Source: SXOA01 sp046593355 (lineage in GTDB: Bacteria; Planctomycetota; Planctomycetia; Pirellulales; Pirellulaceae). From it: a stretch of DNA of 64,000 bases. The stretch covers positions 1-64,000 of the forward strand of contig JBKJNY010000045.1 of assembly GCA_046593355.1 (NCBI GenBank). The letters are read 5' to 3'. This document shows positions 53,043 to 61,401 of the stretch, in pieces (position 1 is the stretch's first letter; every line of letters starts with the position of its first letter). The notes beneath the pieces are model-generated. The model saw only the letters and a list, made by a program, of their open reading frames with translations. It made no database searches and was not told where the DNA came from. Position numbers and translations under genes: made by a program.

Positions 53043-53312
53043 TCCCCCAGGTCTGACCCTTGCTTGACCGCCTGTCGGACTTTGCGGACTAGGGCAACTT
53101 TTCCGGCTCCGTGGATGCCCAATTGCCCTATTTACCGTTCCCCGCGCTCTTTTTCGCATTTTCCGTAAACCCGGCACTTCGCGGGGGACGATTTCAAAAC
53201 GGATAGGTGTGGGGCCGCGAACCTGTGGCGTGACGGCCAGAGGCTACCCGGCCATCGCCCCCGCACCTTGTCGCATTTGCCGGCCTCTCCACAACTGGAT
53301 ACGGAGATCCAT

Positions 53313-54431
53313 ATGGTATCGCGCTTCGGAATGTTTCGCGGCCTCTGCCTCAGCATTGCGGCAGCCACGCTGAGCTCGGTCCCCACGCTTGCTCAGGCAC
53401 AATCTGGGGATTGCTCTTGCCTCCCCCGCTGCCGGCTCTTCAACCGCGGCTGCAACGATTGCGGCAACGGCTACGAGGCCGCCATGACCGACGGCATTGC
53501 CGCCAATGGTGATCCCAATACTCCCTTCGACCTCGGGGAAGGGGCACCGGCACAAACTGGTTCCGAACTCGCCATCCTCGAGAACCCCGGCGGCTATATC
53601 GATTCGGCCATCGTCGGCAATCAATTCCGGATGCGGTTCGACGCTGCCTATAATAACCCGATGCCTGACCGGGCCGAATTCTTCTACGCCCAGTGCGGCT
53701 GCTTCAACGGAGTCCCTGTTGCGAACTTTGCCCCCGGCCCGCCACTTCCCGAGACCAGCGTCGACTACCAGGAATTCATTCCATATTTGGAACGGGCCTT
53801 CAGCACCCGCTTTTCGGCGTTCGTCGAAACGCCCATCCGTTTGATCAATCCCGACGTCAACCAGAACGCCGGCGGGTGGGGGGATGTGAATGTCGGTTTT
53901 AAGTATGCCTTCATCGCCCATCCCGACGAATACCTCACCGCCCAGCTCCGCGTCTACACCCCGACCGGCCAACCTGAGCTCGGCCTGGGCACGGGACACG
54001 TCAGCATCGAGCCCTCCATCCTGTACTTCCGCCGCTACGACGAAAACTGGACCCTCCAGGCCGAGTTGCGGGACTGGATCCCGATTTCCAACTCCGTGAC
54101 TCCCACGGGCGAGAACTTCGCCGGCAACGTCCTCCGCTACGGCGTCGGCCTGGGTTACGACATTTGGCTGTGCTGCGACGAATGCGAATCGCGGCGAATC
54201 ACCCCCGTCGCCGAAGTCGTCGGCTGGACGATCCTCGACGGGTTTGGCTTTGACGGGAACAACCCGGCCGCCGGCCCGATCGACCAGTCTGGGGTCACCA
54301 TCGTGAATGCGAAATTCGGCGTCCGTTACACCGTCAACGAGCACAGCCTCTACGCCGGTTACGGCGTACCGGTGACGAATGCGGTCTGGTACGATAGCGT
54401 CTTCCGCCTGGAATACCGCCGGGCTTTTTAG
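53313..54431 (+). CDS. Exported beta-barrel-like protein 2 (372 aa)
   Basis: Paralogue of the preceding barrel. Its signal peptide (GLCLSIAAATLSSVPTLAQA) is followed by a Cys-rich mature N-terminus (CSCLPRCRLFNRGCNDCGNG), the shared DLGEGAPAQTGSELAI and amphipathic strands such as YVGVGLGYDIWL-type segments, ending VFRLEYRRAF with a terminal Phe typical of outer-membrane barrels. The ATG at 53313 is used since a ggatacggag Shine-Dalgarno-like region precedes it; the longer frame from 53268 lacks one. The mature cysteines could form disulfides. Function is not known. Confidence 0.8.
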   Translation: MVSRFGMFRGLCLSIAAATLSSVPTLAQAQSGDCSCLPRCRLFNRGCNDCGNGYEAAMTDGIAANGDPNTPFDLGEGAPAQTGSELAILENPGGYIDSAIVGNQFRMRFDAAYNNPMPDRAEFFYAQCGCFNGVPVANFAPGPPLPETSVDYQEFIPYLERAFSTRFSAFVETPIRLINPDVNQNAGGWGDVNVGFKYAFIAHPDEYLTAQLRVYTPTGQPELGLGTGHVSIEPSILYFRRYDENWTLQAELRDWIPISNSVTPTGENFAGNVLRYGVGLGYDIWLCCDECESRRITPVAEVVGWTILDGFGFDGNNPAAGPIDQSGVTIVNAKFGVRYTVNEHSLYAGYGVPVTNAVWYDSVFRLEYRRAF

Positions 54432-54460
54432 GGCCGCCACCCATTGCGAACAGCTTTGAA

Positions 54461-54682
54461 ATGGAAATGACCATGCGATCACTACGAAACTGTTTGGCAG
54501 CAATTTTTTGCCTGAGCCTAGCTCTCACGAATCTCTCCTCGGCTCAGGCCGGGGTCATTCGCGCGGTCAAGGACAAGCACAAGGCGAACCCCAACACCTT
54601 ACACGCCAAGGTCAAAGAGAATATCAAGGACCATAAGGCCTACAGCGGCCATCAGCCGATTCGACCCAGCAAGCGAAAATAA
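54461..54682 (+). CDS. Small basic exported protein (73 aa)
   Basis: A signal peptide (LRNCLAAIFCLSLALTNLSS, cleavage near AQAG) precedes a ~40-residue Lys/His-rich mature part (KDKHKANPN, KVKENIKDHK). Three in-frame ATGs exist (54461, 54467, 54473); the last gives the neatest signal peptide. It is 29 nt after the second barrel gene and may be co-transcribed. I do not recognise a family. Confidence 0.55.
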   Translation: MEMTMRSLRNCLAAIFCLSLALTNLSSAQAGVIRAVKDKHKANPNTLHAKVKENIKDHKAYSGHQPIRPSKRK

Positions 54683-54800
54683 GCATCGGGACAGATGGTT
54701 TCGTGCAGGTAGTTCTCGACGTAGTTCTCGACGTAGTTCTCGACGACGAATGAGATGACCTCGGCGTGCTGCAGATATCGCGAGTCAAAGCGATCGCGGA
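54652..54800 (-). pseudogene. Possible gene remnant with VENY triplet repeat
   Basis: On the minus strand a frame from ~54800 to the stop at 54652-54654 reads like protein (RFDSRYLQHAEVISFVVENY followed by two more VENY units and LHETICPDAYFRLLG). No start codon or full gene is present, and the continuation upstream would need a frame change. The tandem repeat of the three VENY units is the 12-bp repeat below. It overlaps the 3' end of the small exported gene. Confidence 0.25.
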
Positions 54801-55169
54801 CCGACCTTTGACCATCGCACAGTACAACCGCAATTCGCCATCATAGATCCTTGCGGCCATTGGATCTGAAGTCGTTGGAAGTGGATTTGAACGGCCGTTT
54901 GTAACGTACCCAGCGGCACTTCCTATCGCTCAGATGCCCACGAAGATCGCCAAGGGGAAGGCTCGCCAAGGAGCGCTCGTAGGGTGAAAAACTCATGCGA
55001 GGTTTCGAGCGAGGATTTACGCGGTCAAGTGCCGGAAACGTGGATCGAAGTGACGCTCGGCCGGGTGGTTGCCGGATAGCAAGAAGTTCTCAGGAGATGG
55101 TCAAAACGAGCAAAACTTCATGACTGCGCCGGGGCGAACGCAGAGGACCGGAGAATGGTGTACCACTCG
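54683..55169. other. Gap with remnants before the transposase
   Basis: This ~490-bp stretch contains the VENY-type remnant and the 12-bp tandem repeat. From ~54870 to 55169 I see no gene, no clear promoter and no obvious inverted repeat of the neighbouring transposable element. Confidence 0.5.
54709..54744. repeat. 12-bp perfect tandem repeat, three copies
   Basis: gtagttctcgac occurs three times head to tail (54709-54720, 54721-54732, 54733-54744). On the minus strand it encodes VENY repeats in the remnant described above. Confidence 0.95.
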
Positions 55170-56249
55170 CTATGCGGCTCGGCGGTGATAGTACTTGAGC
55201 AGTCCGCCGAGGCGTTCGCCGCAAACAATCTCACCGGTGGTCTTGCCGACCGAATCATTGGGCTGGACGACCTTGTTGTCGAGCCCTTGATGTTTGCGCT
55301 CGGCATGAAAATGGGCCACGAAGTTTGTCACCGCGTGCCGGAACATCTTCTCGCCGAAGAAGATCATCCTGTTCAAACACTCTTCCTTGATCGACCGTAC
55401 CCAGCGTTCCGCGAAAGAATTGAGATTAGGACTCTTCGGCGGCAGGCGGACAGGTTCTACGCCGGCAGTTTTCAAGATCTCCCGAAACTCGCTGGTGAAC
55501 TTTCCGTCCCTGTCCATGAGCAGATGCGTACTCTCTTTCAGGAATCCATCCTGGCAGTCGGTCAGGTTGCGGGCGACTTGCCGCTTCCAGGCCGAATCGG
55601 GAGACGTATTGATGCCGGCGATATGGACGCGGCGAGTGGCGATCTCCATGACGAACAAGACGTAGAACGTGACCAGGCCGCCGAGCGTCCAGACTTCCGT
55701 GGTAAAGAAATCGCAGGCGGCGATCGTCCCGGTGTGCGACCGGAGGAATTCCGCCCAGGTGGTTCGCTCGGTGCGAACGGGGGCATGTTCAATGCCGTGC
55801 TCCTTCAAGACATTTTTCACGGTCGTGTCGCTGATTTCGTGGCCGAAGTTTGCGAGCATCCCTTGGATCTTGTCGAACCCGACGCCGGGATTTTCCTGGG
55901 CCAGCTTGACTACCAGGTCGGCAATTTCCTGGCTGGCCGGAGGCCGACCGGGGCTCTTGCGCTCGAAGGTCCATTTTGGGGCGATGAGTTCCCGGTGCCA
56001 GCGACGGAACGTGTCGGGCGTCACGAGGCTGCCGATCTCCAGGAGCCCCTTCCGCCCGACTTCCTTCCCTTTGGCAGCGAGGCGGCGTCGCTGGTCGTCG
56101 GTGAACCGCAGCCGCTTGCTGCCGAGCATCTCGCGCGCGACTGCCAATTCCGTCTGCACATACTCCAGTCGCTGATGTTGCTCACGATGAATCCAGCCGG
56201 CCAGGCAGGCGAGCAGAAAGTGCCAAGCGGGGAAAGAAGGAATGGACAT
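55170..56249 (-). CDS. DDE (rve-type) transposase of IS3/IS481 superfamily
   Basis: The 359-aa protein has a helix-turn-helix leader (VTPDTFRRWHRELIAPKWTF) and an integrase core with acidic residues in AACDFFTTEVW (~180), LLMDRDGKF (~245) and SFAERWVRSIKEE (~281), the DDE triad. RKHQGLDNKV at the C-terminus is typical. It is uninterrupted and likely functional in origin. I could not find terminal inverted repeats, so the borders of the IS and its exact family remain open. It lies at the left edge of a mobile-element-rich area. Confidence 0.9.
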   Translation of the reverse strand: MSIPSFPAWHFLLACLAGWIHREQHQRLEYVQTELAVAREMLGSKRLRFTDDQRRRLAAKGKEVGRKGLLEIGSLVTPDTFRRWHRELIAPKWTFERKSPGRPPASQEIADLVVKLAQENPGVGFDKIQGMLANFGHEISDTTVKNVLKEHGIEHAPVRTERTTWAEFLRSHTGTIAACDFFTTEVWTLGGLVTFYVLFVMEIATRRVHIAGINTSPDSAWKRQVARNLTDCQDGFLKESTHLLMDRDGKFTSEFREILKTAGVEPVRLPPKSPNLNSFAERWVRSIKEECLNRMIFFGEKMFRHAVTNFVAHFHAERKHQGLDNKVVQPNDSVGKTTGEIVCGERLGGLLKYYHRRAA

Positions 56250-56585
56250 TGGAGGAAAGGAGTCGGGAGCCGCAAAAGGATGCCGTCATTTTTGGACGTC
56301 GCCAGTGTCGCCGCACCCTGGTTGGTTCCGATTGGCCAGCGCTGGGGACGGCAGTGTAAACTCGGCTTTGGGGCTGAAGGGAGACAAAACAGAAAAGAGA
56401 CTTGTGCGTCAGCGAGTCCCTAAAGCCACCCCTCTCTTTTTTCTTCGTACTTCCGGTACTCTGCAGTTGACACTCAACTACCCGAAACAGACTTCGCTCA
56501 TCGAATACTACAGAGAAGGTTTTTGTAGCGGATTTTGTAGTGGCGCGGCTTGATTAGTGGGGAAAAATGCGTAAGATGATGGACG

Positions 56586-56623
56586 AACCGCAAGCGGCCT
56601 AAACCGTTACACCGCTTGCGGTT
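56586..56623. repeat. 12-bp inverted repeat
   Basis: aaccgcaagcgg (56586-56597) and its exact reverse complement (56612-56623) with a 14-nt spacer. No T-run follows. Confidence 0.85.
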
Positions 56624-56649
56624 ACTCAAACGGGCAGCAAATTGGCGGC

Positions 56650-56681
56650 GCGGATTCAGGGTATCCTGTCCTCTCCGCTTG
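56650..56681 (+). other. Possible tRNA 3' end (attachment-site-like)
   Basis: The sequence ggattcagggtatcc followed by tgtcctctccgctt resembles the T-arm and acceptor 3' strand (cctctcc plus discriminator) of a serine tRNA. No matching 5' part (ggagagg) lies upstream, so no complete tRNA exists. A tRNA end next to a tyrosine integrase and an intrinsic terminator is what an attL site looks like. This rests on resemblance and is tentative. Confidence 0.3.
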
Positions 56682-56697
56682 CATTCTTAGGCTAAAG

Positions 56698-56734
56698 CGC
56701 TAAGTCGTTCCGGGTGAACGACTTAGCGTTTTTT
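56698..56734 (+). terminator. Strong intrinsic terminator
   Basis: A 13-bp perfect stem (cgctaagtcgttc at 56698-56710, reverse complement at 56716-56728) with a 5-nt loop, followed by six T. It ends transcription on the plus strand just before the integrase. Confidence 0.9.
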
Positions 56735-56755
56735 CTGCGCCTCCAAAAAGCCTCC

Positions 56756-56789
56756 CTGGTGCACGTTTGGTGCACACCGCGTGCACCAG
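56756..56789. promoter_or_regulatory. tggtgcac inverted repeat upstream of the integrase
   Basis: ctggtgcacg (56756-56765) and its reverse complement (56780-56789) flank a central palindrome-like ggtgcacacc, giving three copies of a tggtgcac motif just before the integrase ATG at 56800. A site for an autoregulating recombinase or excisionase is plausible, but not shown. Confidence 0.5.
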
Positions 56790-56799
56790 GAGCACGTCC

Positions 56800-58227
56800 A
56801 TGCGGAGTCTTGGCAAGGGTTCGCGGCGGCGAAAGTCTGGCCGCAAACGCGTCGGACAAGTGTCCTATTACCAGCACCACGGCGGCTGGCATGTTTATTA
56901 CCGCGATGGCAACCGTCAAGTCCGGAGGCGGGCTGGCGACACCGAGGAATCCGCTGCCCAGGTCGCCGCTCAGATCAACGCCCATCTGGCGGTGGCGGCC
57001 CCGACCTTGTTTTCTTTCACGCCGCTAAGTGTCCCGGAACTGCGTCGCAAATTCCTTGAGCACCACGAGCACGTGCTCCGGTCGACGCTGGCCACGGTCA
57101 GCCGGTACAGGGCCGCGACGCAGCACCTGGAGAATTTCGCCCGCGCGGCTGCCCCCAGCAGCCCGGCCCACCTTCTCGATGGCGACCAGTTCGTCCGATA
57201 TCTGCGGACCATTCGCATCGCCCCCAACGGCCACAACCACTCGGCCAAGCGGCCCCTCCGTGACAAAGGCATTCGCTTCATATTGAAATCCTGCCGCTCG
57301 CTCTACGGGTTCGCCGCCAAGAAGCGGCACCTCCCACCCTATGGCGAGAATCCCTTCGCCGGCCTGGGTGGTAAGAAGTTTCGCGTGGAGGATGCCAAGC
57401 CGGTCTTCGTCTTTGATCAAGCGACCGAGTTGCGGTTGCTGCTGGCTGCGAACGACTGGTCGTTCCCCATCCACTTCATCCTGGCCAAGACCGGCATCCG
57501 CGTGGGGGAGCTCGTGCACCTGCTCGTGGAGGATCTCGACCTGAATGGAGGCTGGCTGCAGATCCGGAATAAGCCGGAGCTGGGATGGCGCATCAAGACA
57601 GGCCGGCAGCGGGCGGTCCCGCTGATCGAAGAAGTCGTGTCTGTGTTCCGCCGGGTGATCGGCGGGCGGACCGCCGGCCTTGTGTTCCGGAAAGAAACGT
57701 TTCGCGCAGCCGATTGCCCGCTGGGCGATGCAACCCGGCTGCGGCTGGCAAAAGAGGTCGAGCGGCGGGTGGCGGTGGAGAGCGGCGCGGCCGTGCCGCT
57801 GGCACGCACCGCGGAGGCCCAGCTGGCCAGGACGGTGTGGCGGGACGCGGGAGCCACTACGTCCGACCGGATTCGCAGCTCCTTTACTCGCCTGACCGGC
57901 GCCCTGGGGCTGGAGAGCGTCAGCTGTCCCAAGAGCTGGCGGCATACGTTCGCCACGCTGCTGCAAGATGCGAACGTCGACCCCTTGGTGCGGCAGCTGG
58001 TGCTCGGGCACGCCGTCACCAGCGGCAGGGAGTCCCCGTTGGGAATGACGGGAGTGTACACCCACACCCGGCCCGAGACGCTCCGCAGGGAGATTTTTCG
58101 GGCGCTGCAGCTGTGGCCAGCGTCCCTGGCGGAAGGTCGGCAGTGGGCCGGGCGGCGCGAAGAGCATTCCACCACGGAGGAACTGGGCCTGGATCGCAAC
58201 CGTTCTCAATCTCGATCCAGTCCGTGA
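56800..58227 (+). CDS. Tyrosine recombinase/integrase (475 aa)
   Basis: N-terminal part (~1-190) is a DNA-binding/arm-type region with a SAM-like phage-integrase core (LATVSRYRAATQHLENFAR). The catalytic domain shows Arg in KTGIRVGELV (~233), a box II with WRHTFATLL (~380), LVLGHAV (~403) and the nucleophile Tyr in GVYTHTRP (~419). The usual H-x-x-R is changed: the residue before is Lys (PKSWRH), so one charge-transfer residue may differ. ATG 56800 is preferred; the longer frame starts at GTG 56767. The chain seems intact and it stands beside a serine recombinase. Confidence 0.87.
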   Translation: MRSLGKGSRRRKSGRKRVGQVSYYQHHGGWHVYYRDGNRQVRRRAGDTEESAAQVAAQINAHLAVAAPTLFSFTPLSVPELRRKFLEHHEHVLRSTLATVSRYRAATQHLENFARAAAPSSPAHLLDGDQFVRYLRTIRIAPNGHNHSAKRPLRDKGIRFILKSCRSLYGFAAKKRHLPPYGENPFAGLGGKKFRVEDAKPVFVFDQATELRLLLAANDWSFPIHFILAKTGIRVGELVHLLVEDLDLNGGWLQIRNKPELGWRIKTGRQRAVPLIEEVVSVFRRVIGGRTAGLVFRKETFRAADCPLGDATRLRLAKEVERRVAVESGAAVPLARTAEAQLARTVWRDAGATTSDRIRSSFTRLTGALGLESVSCPKSWRHTFATLLQDANVDPLVRQLVLGHAVTSGRESPLGMTGVYTHTRPETLRREIFRALQLWPASLAEGRQWAGRREEHSTTEELGLDRNRSQSRSSP

Positions 58228-58269
58228 GCACGCAAATCTACTAACCCAAACTCCCCTAACGAGGTAAGC

Positions 58270-60257
58270 ATGAGACTCTACGAACCGCTCAAAACACGGT
58301 TGGGCCGTTGTCTCCGCGTGCTCATTTATGCTCGTTACTCGACAGACGACCAGAAGAAACACAGCATCTCGGCCCAAATTGCCAAATGCCGCAAGTACCT
58401 AGCTCAATGGGGCATTACGGATGCCGACATAGAAGTCATCAGTGACGCCGGCATCTCCGGTGAGATCGTCCACCGCCCCGGGATTGACCGCGTGATCGCG
58501 GGGATCAAACTCCGAAAGTGGGATCTCATCCTGGCCGAAGATTCGAGCCGGCTCTACCGTAACCTGGGCGCATGCCTGGATCTCGTGGGAGGTGCGGTGG
58601 ACCTCGACATTCGCGTCATCCTCCCCGGCGACGACGTGGACACAGCAAACGATAATTGGAAACCGCACTTGGAAGAGGCCCAACTTCATCACACCAAGTC
58701 CAACGCTTACACCCGCCGCCGGATCAAGCGGACCATGAAGAACTTTGGGAAACGGGAGCGGCCGTTGGTCCTCTCAGGACAGGCTTCAAACGCAACCCTT
58801 CGGTCCCGGCGACGACAAAGGAGCTGGCTAAAGGTCCATTCTTTGATGAAGTTGACGAGAAATGGGTTTCCGTAATCCACGAGATCTTTGAACGGATTGC
58901 ACGCGACGATGCACCCTGGAGCGCAGCGGAGTGGGCTAGCAGCACCGGCTTGAAGAAAGCCTCCAACGCGAAGAGTCCGCGCTGGACTGATCGCAATATC
59001 ATTGAATTGGTCCGGAATCCCGTCTACCGCGGGGTGGAAGAGTATCGCAAAAAGCGGTATCAAAAAATTCACAACTCACAGGCTCCTAATGCCGGCAAAT
59101 CCAAACCCGTGCGGAATGAGCCCGAGAATATTCTGACCCGCCAGGTGCGGCCCATCGTTGCGCCCGCTCTGTGGAAGAGCGCGAACCAGGCCATTGACAA
59201 CCGGAACCTTAATCCGGACGCTCCCTCGGGAATCGACAATCCGCTGGCCAACATCCCCCGTGATTCCCGCGGTCCGCTTTCAACCCTCTTTATCTGCGGA
59301 ATCTGCGGCGGAAAGATGCATGTGCAAGGACGTGCGGAAGGAGGCTATCGCTGTGGCCGCGCCAAGTCCGGGGCTTGCTGGAACCGGGCGACGGCCCTCC
59401 AAGCGCTGACCCACGAGCAGATCGGCTGCCGGATTGTCGAGCAACTGCTCGCCGACCCTGGTCATCTGGAGGCTGTCGTCAAGCACCTGGAGCAGGTGTT
59501 CCAGCGGGACGAACCCCGCAAACATCGCTTGGCGGAGCTGGAAGCGGAAATCCAGCACAAAACCCAGCAGCGTGATCGGCTCCTCGATCTCCAGGAAAAT
59601 GGGGCCACCGATTCCGTTGGCCTGGCCGACCGCCTGAAGCAACGTGAAGCCGAGCTCCGCGATGCCCAGGCAGAGCTGGCCGCGCTCCAGCAGCAGGGGG
59701 AGGAGCTGCCCACCTTTCCGACCGGCGATGAGCTGCGGTCTCTTCTGAAGGAGACCGCCGGCCAGCTTCTCAGCCTAGGGCCCGACATCGCGAGTCTGCT
59801 CAGGCGAGTACTCGACGGTCCGATCCGGGCCGTCCCGTATCAGCAGTTTGGGAGCAACAAGGTGGTGCTGCGGGCCGAATTCAAGGTACGGTTGCTTGGG
59901 CTGCTCCCCGACGATCTGTACTTGCTACTGAAGCGGATGAACATTTCGCCGCCTCAGTCGGCGGCGGAAAGCCGCACCGTTGCGGTGGACTTGTTCGAGC
60001 CGTCGTCCGTCCCACGACACGCTCGTCACTCATGGGCGATGCGTTCGACCGGCAGGAGGCGCAAGCAGATCGAAGTGGAGCTGGGGCTCACGAAGCGGAA
60101 TGCTTGCCTCGCCCTCCGCTTAGGAAAACAGATGGCTGACGCTGGGATTACCGACCCTTTTCTGCGGCTGAACGAGCCTCCATCGGCGGCCAGCCGTTGG
60201 CGAAAACGGGCGGCAGACCCAGGCGCAGACAGCGCTGCAGAACCTGAGGCCGCCTGA
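58270..60257 (+). pseudogene. Large serine recombinase, frameshifted
   Basis: Two open frames make one large serine recombinase. 58270 to ~58760 holds the resolvase N-terminal domain (VLIYARYSTDDQ with the catalytic Ser, DAGISGE, EDSSRLYR). From ~58760 to 60257 another frame holds the recombinase domain (FFDEVDEKWVSVIHEIFERI, RNPVYRGVEEYR), a zinc ribbon (FICGICGGKMHV...CGRAKSGACW) and a coiled coil. The frame switch lies at about 58750-58765 in the gggaaacgggag region. No canonical slippery heptamer fits, so a disrupted gene is more likely than programmed frameshifting. Spacing to the integrase is 42 nt. Confidence 0.85.
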
Positions 60258-60280
60258 TCCAGGGGACTGTTTCGAAAAAA

Positions 60281-60311
60281 GTTCCCGCGAATTCTCGCGG
60301 GAGCTTTTTTT
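60281..60311 (+). terminator. Intrinsic terminator after the serine recombinase
   Basis: Stem tcccgcga (60283-60290) with loop attc and right arm tcgcggga (60295-60302), extended by a G-U and a G-C pair, followed by seven T at 60305-60311. It lies 24 nt after the recombinase stop. Confidence 0.9.
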
Positions 60312-60458
60312 ATGCGCTCGCCGAGGGCTTGAACCTTTCTTCAGACGGCTGCTTTCACGCTTACCCGCCAATTCAATTCTTTTGGGCGTTCCGTCGCAGG
60401 GCACACTGTCGCTGCGCTATTTACGCAACAAGAACATTTTTTAAGGAGTCCATGACCG

Positions 60459-60674
60459 ATGCCCGTACAACTGTCTGATTCTCAATCTAACCATGGACCG
60501 ACTGCCGATGATCCACCCATCCACGATTCCCGAAAAAAAGACATGTCGCCTAATGCGGGTGACCGCAACCCCCAGGTCGCTTTACTCCGGCTTCTCGTCA
60601 AGCGCGCTGCGCAGCTAATTCGCGACAAGCAGACGAAGGATTGTGCCACCAAGTCTGGCGTGTCAGGCCGATAG
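60459..60674 (+). CDS. Small hypothetical protein (71 aa)
   Basis: A 71-aa polar protein with a helical C-terminal half (VALLRLLVKRAAQLIRDKQT). AAGGAG at 60443-60448 lies 10 nt before the ATG at 60459, which favours translation. The last ~12 residues look atypical and the 3' end falls at the start of a scrambled zone, so it may be truncated. No family recognised. Confidence 0.35.
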   Translation: MPVQLSDSQSNHGPTADDPPIHDSRKKDMSPNAGDRNPQVALLRLLVKRAAQLIRDKQTKDCATKSGVSGR

Positions 60675-60703
60675 TTCCCTTTGTGCGGGGGTTGATATGA
60701 AGC

Positions 60704-60760
60704 GGGCGAATCTTACTCTGCCTTACGAGCAGGGCAGTTCTGGGCTGACAGGTTTCGCCC
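60704..60760. other. 57-nt foldback element, possibly structured RNA
   Basis: The ends gggcgaa (60704-60710) and ttcgccc (60754-60760) are reverse complements, and inside ctgcc/ggcag arms (60718-60737) form another hairpin with tRNA-anticodon-like spacing on the plus strand. It is too short for a tRNA and lacks a T-arm. It may be a decayed tRNA-like element or chance. Confidence 0.2.
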
Positions 60761-60986
60761 ATTACTGGTCCCCTGCATGACCATTTCTCCCCCAACCTTT
60801 CATGACTTTCGCGAGCCACGGTCTTTCTCCCCAGCATGAACGGCTTGACCCGACACAGCCCCGCAAAGAATTCCCCGACGTGGCCAGTGTAGGCTACATC
60901 CGACTGCATGCCGCCTAGGACTCCCAGGACCGCTGATGATCCGAAACAGCGACCAGAGACCGACCGCGGCGTACAACCTTCCGTCC

Positions 60987-61025
60987 AAACAAAACCGCCC
61001 TCGCGCCACAGCAGCATGAGGGCGG
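60987..61025 (-). terminator. Minus-strand terminator after the tuf-like scrap
   Basis: Read on the minus strand: ccgccctc (61025-61018) and gagggcgg (61002-60995) form an 8-bp stem followed by ttttgttt (60994-60987). It lies 22 nt after the EF-Tu-like stop codon. Confidence 0.7.
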
Positions 61026-61046
61026 CAGGACTCTTGTAGAGACCCT

Positions 61047-61097
61047 TCAGAGAACTTGGGTGACGACACCCCGGCCGACAGTGCGACTCCCTTCCCG
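61047..61097 (-). pseudogene. EF-Tu (tuf) C-terminal scrap
   Basis: Minus-strand codons read REGSRTVGRGVVTQVL and stop. This is very close to the invariant C-terminus of elongation factor Tu (REGGRTVGAGVV...). Only this end is present; upstream codons do not match EF-Tu. A terminator follows. It indicates a deletion or fusion that left just the 3' end of a tuf copy. Confidence 0.5.
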
Positions 61098-61139
61098 CCA
61101 GCACGATTCCGGCGAAGGCCCGGCGGGCATGCGTGGTGG

Positions 61140-61353
61140 CTGCTTCATGCAGCGGAATCGAGCAGTCGGTTCCACCGCCGCCGAACTGTGCCAACCGCTC
61201 CGCCAGGCTCAGAATTGAGTCGGCAGGGTCAACACGAACCTGGTAGGCCCGCGTATCAAACGGCACGACGACGCTGTCCGGGTTGCGGCGGAGGATGACC
61301 ACCTGGCGGCAGCGGACTTCCTGGAGGCGTGGGTAGACAGAAACCTTGAGCAC
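61140..61353 (-). pseudogene. Ro60/TROVE VWA-domain scrap
   Basis: On the minus strand ~70 residues resemble the VWA part of Ro60/TROVE RNA-binding proteins: VVILRRNPDSVVVPFDTRAY, then DSILSLAERLAQFGGGGTDC and SIPLHEA. The N-terminal HEAT ring and the rest of the VWA domain are missing, and the frame runs into unrelated sequence after ~61140. A frame stop is directly upstream. So this is a fragment of a broken gene. Confidence 0.5.
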
Positions 61354-61401
61354 GCTGGCTTCCTAGCGGAACAGTTTACCCTCCGAGGCGTGCTGCATGA
61401 T

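Larger units (their letters stand above)
56250..56799. other. Non-coding stretch with two hairpins before the integrase
   Basis: No gene is seen. The stretch has a 12-bp perfect inverted repeat at 56586-56597/56612-56623, a short sequence resembling the 3' end of a serine tRNA (56650-56681), an intrinsic terminator, and a triple tggtgcac motif close to the integrase start. They are listed separately. Confidence 0.6.

Noticed and set aside
55155..56423. 422-codon plus-strand frame
   Set aside because: Antisense to the transposase with its complete DDE triad.
56580..56690. Complete tRNA upstream of the integrase
   Set aside because: Only a 3'-like part exists; no 5' acceptor strand or anticodon arm fits.
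57025..58377. 450-codon minus-strand frame
   Set aside because: Antisense to the tyrosine recombinase; composition rich in Arg, Pro and Gly.
58740..58775. Programmed -1 frameshift in the serine recombinase
   Set aside because: GGGAAAC occurs, but not in the phase X-XXY-YYZ of the upstream frame.
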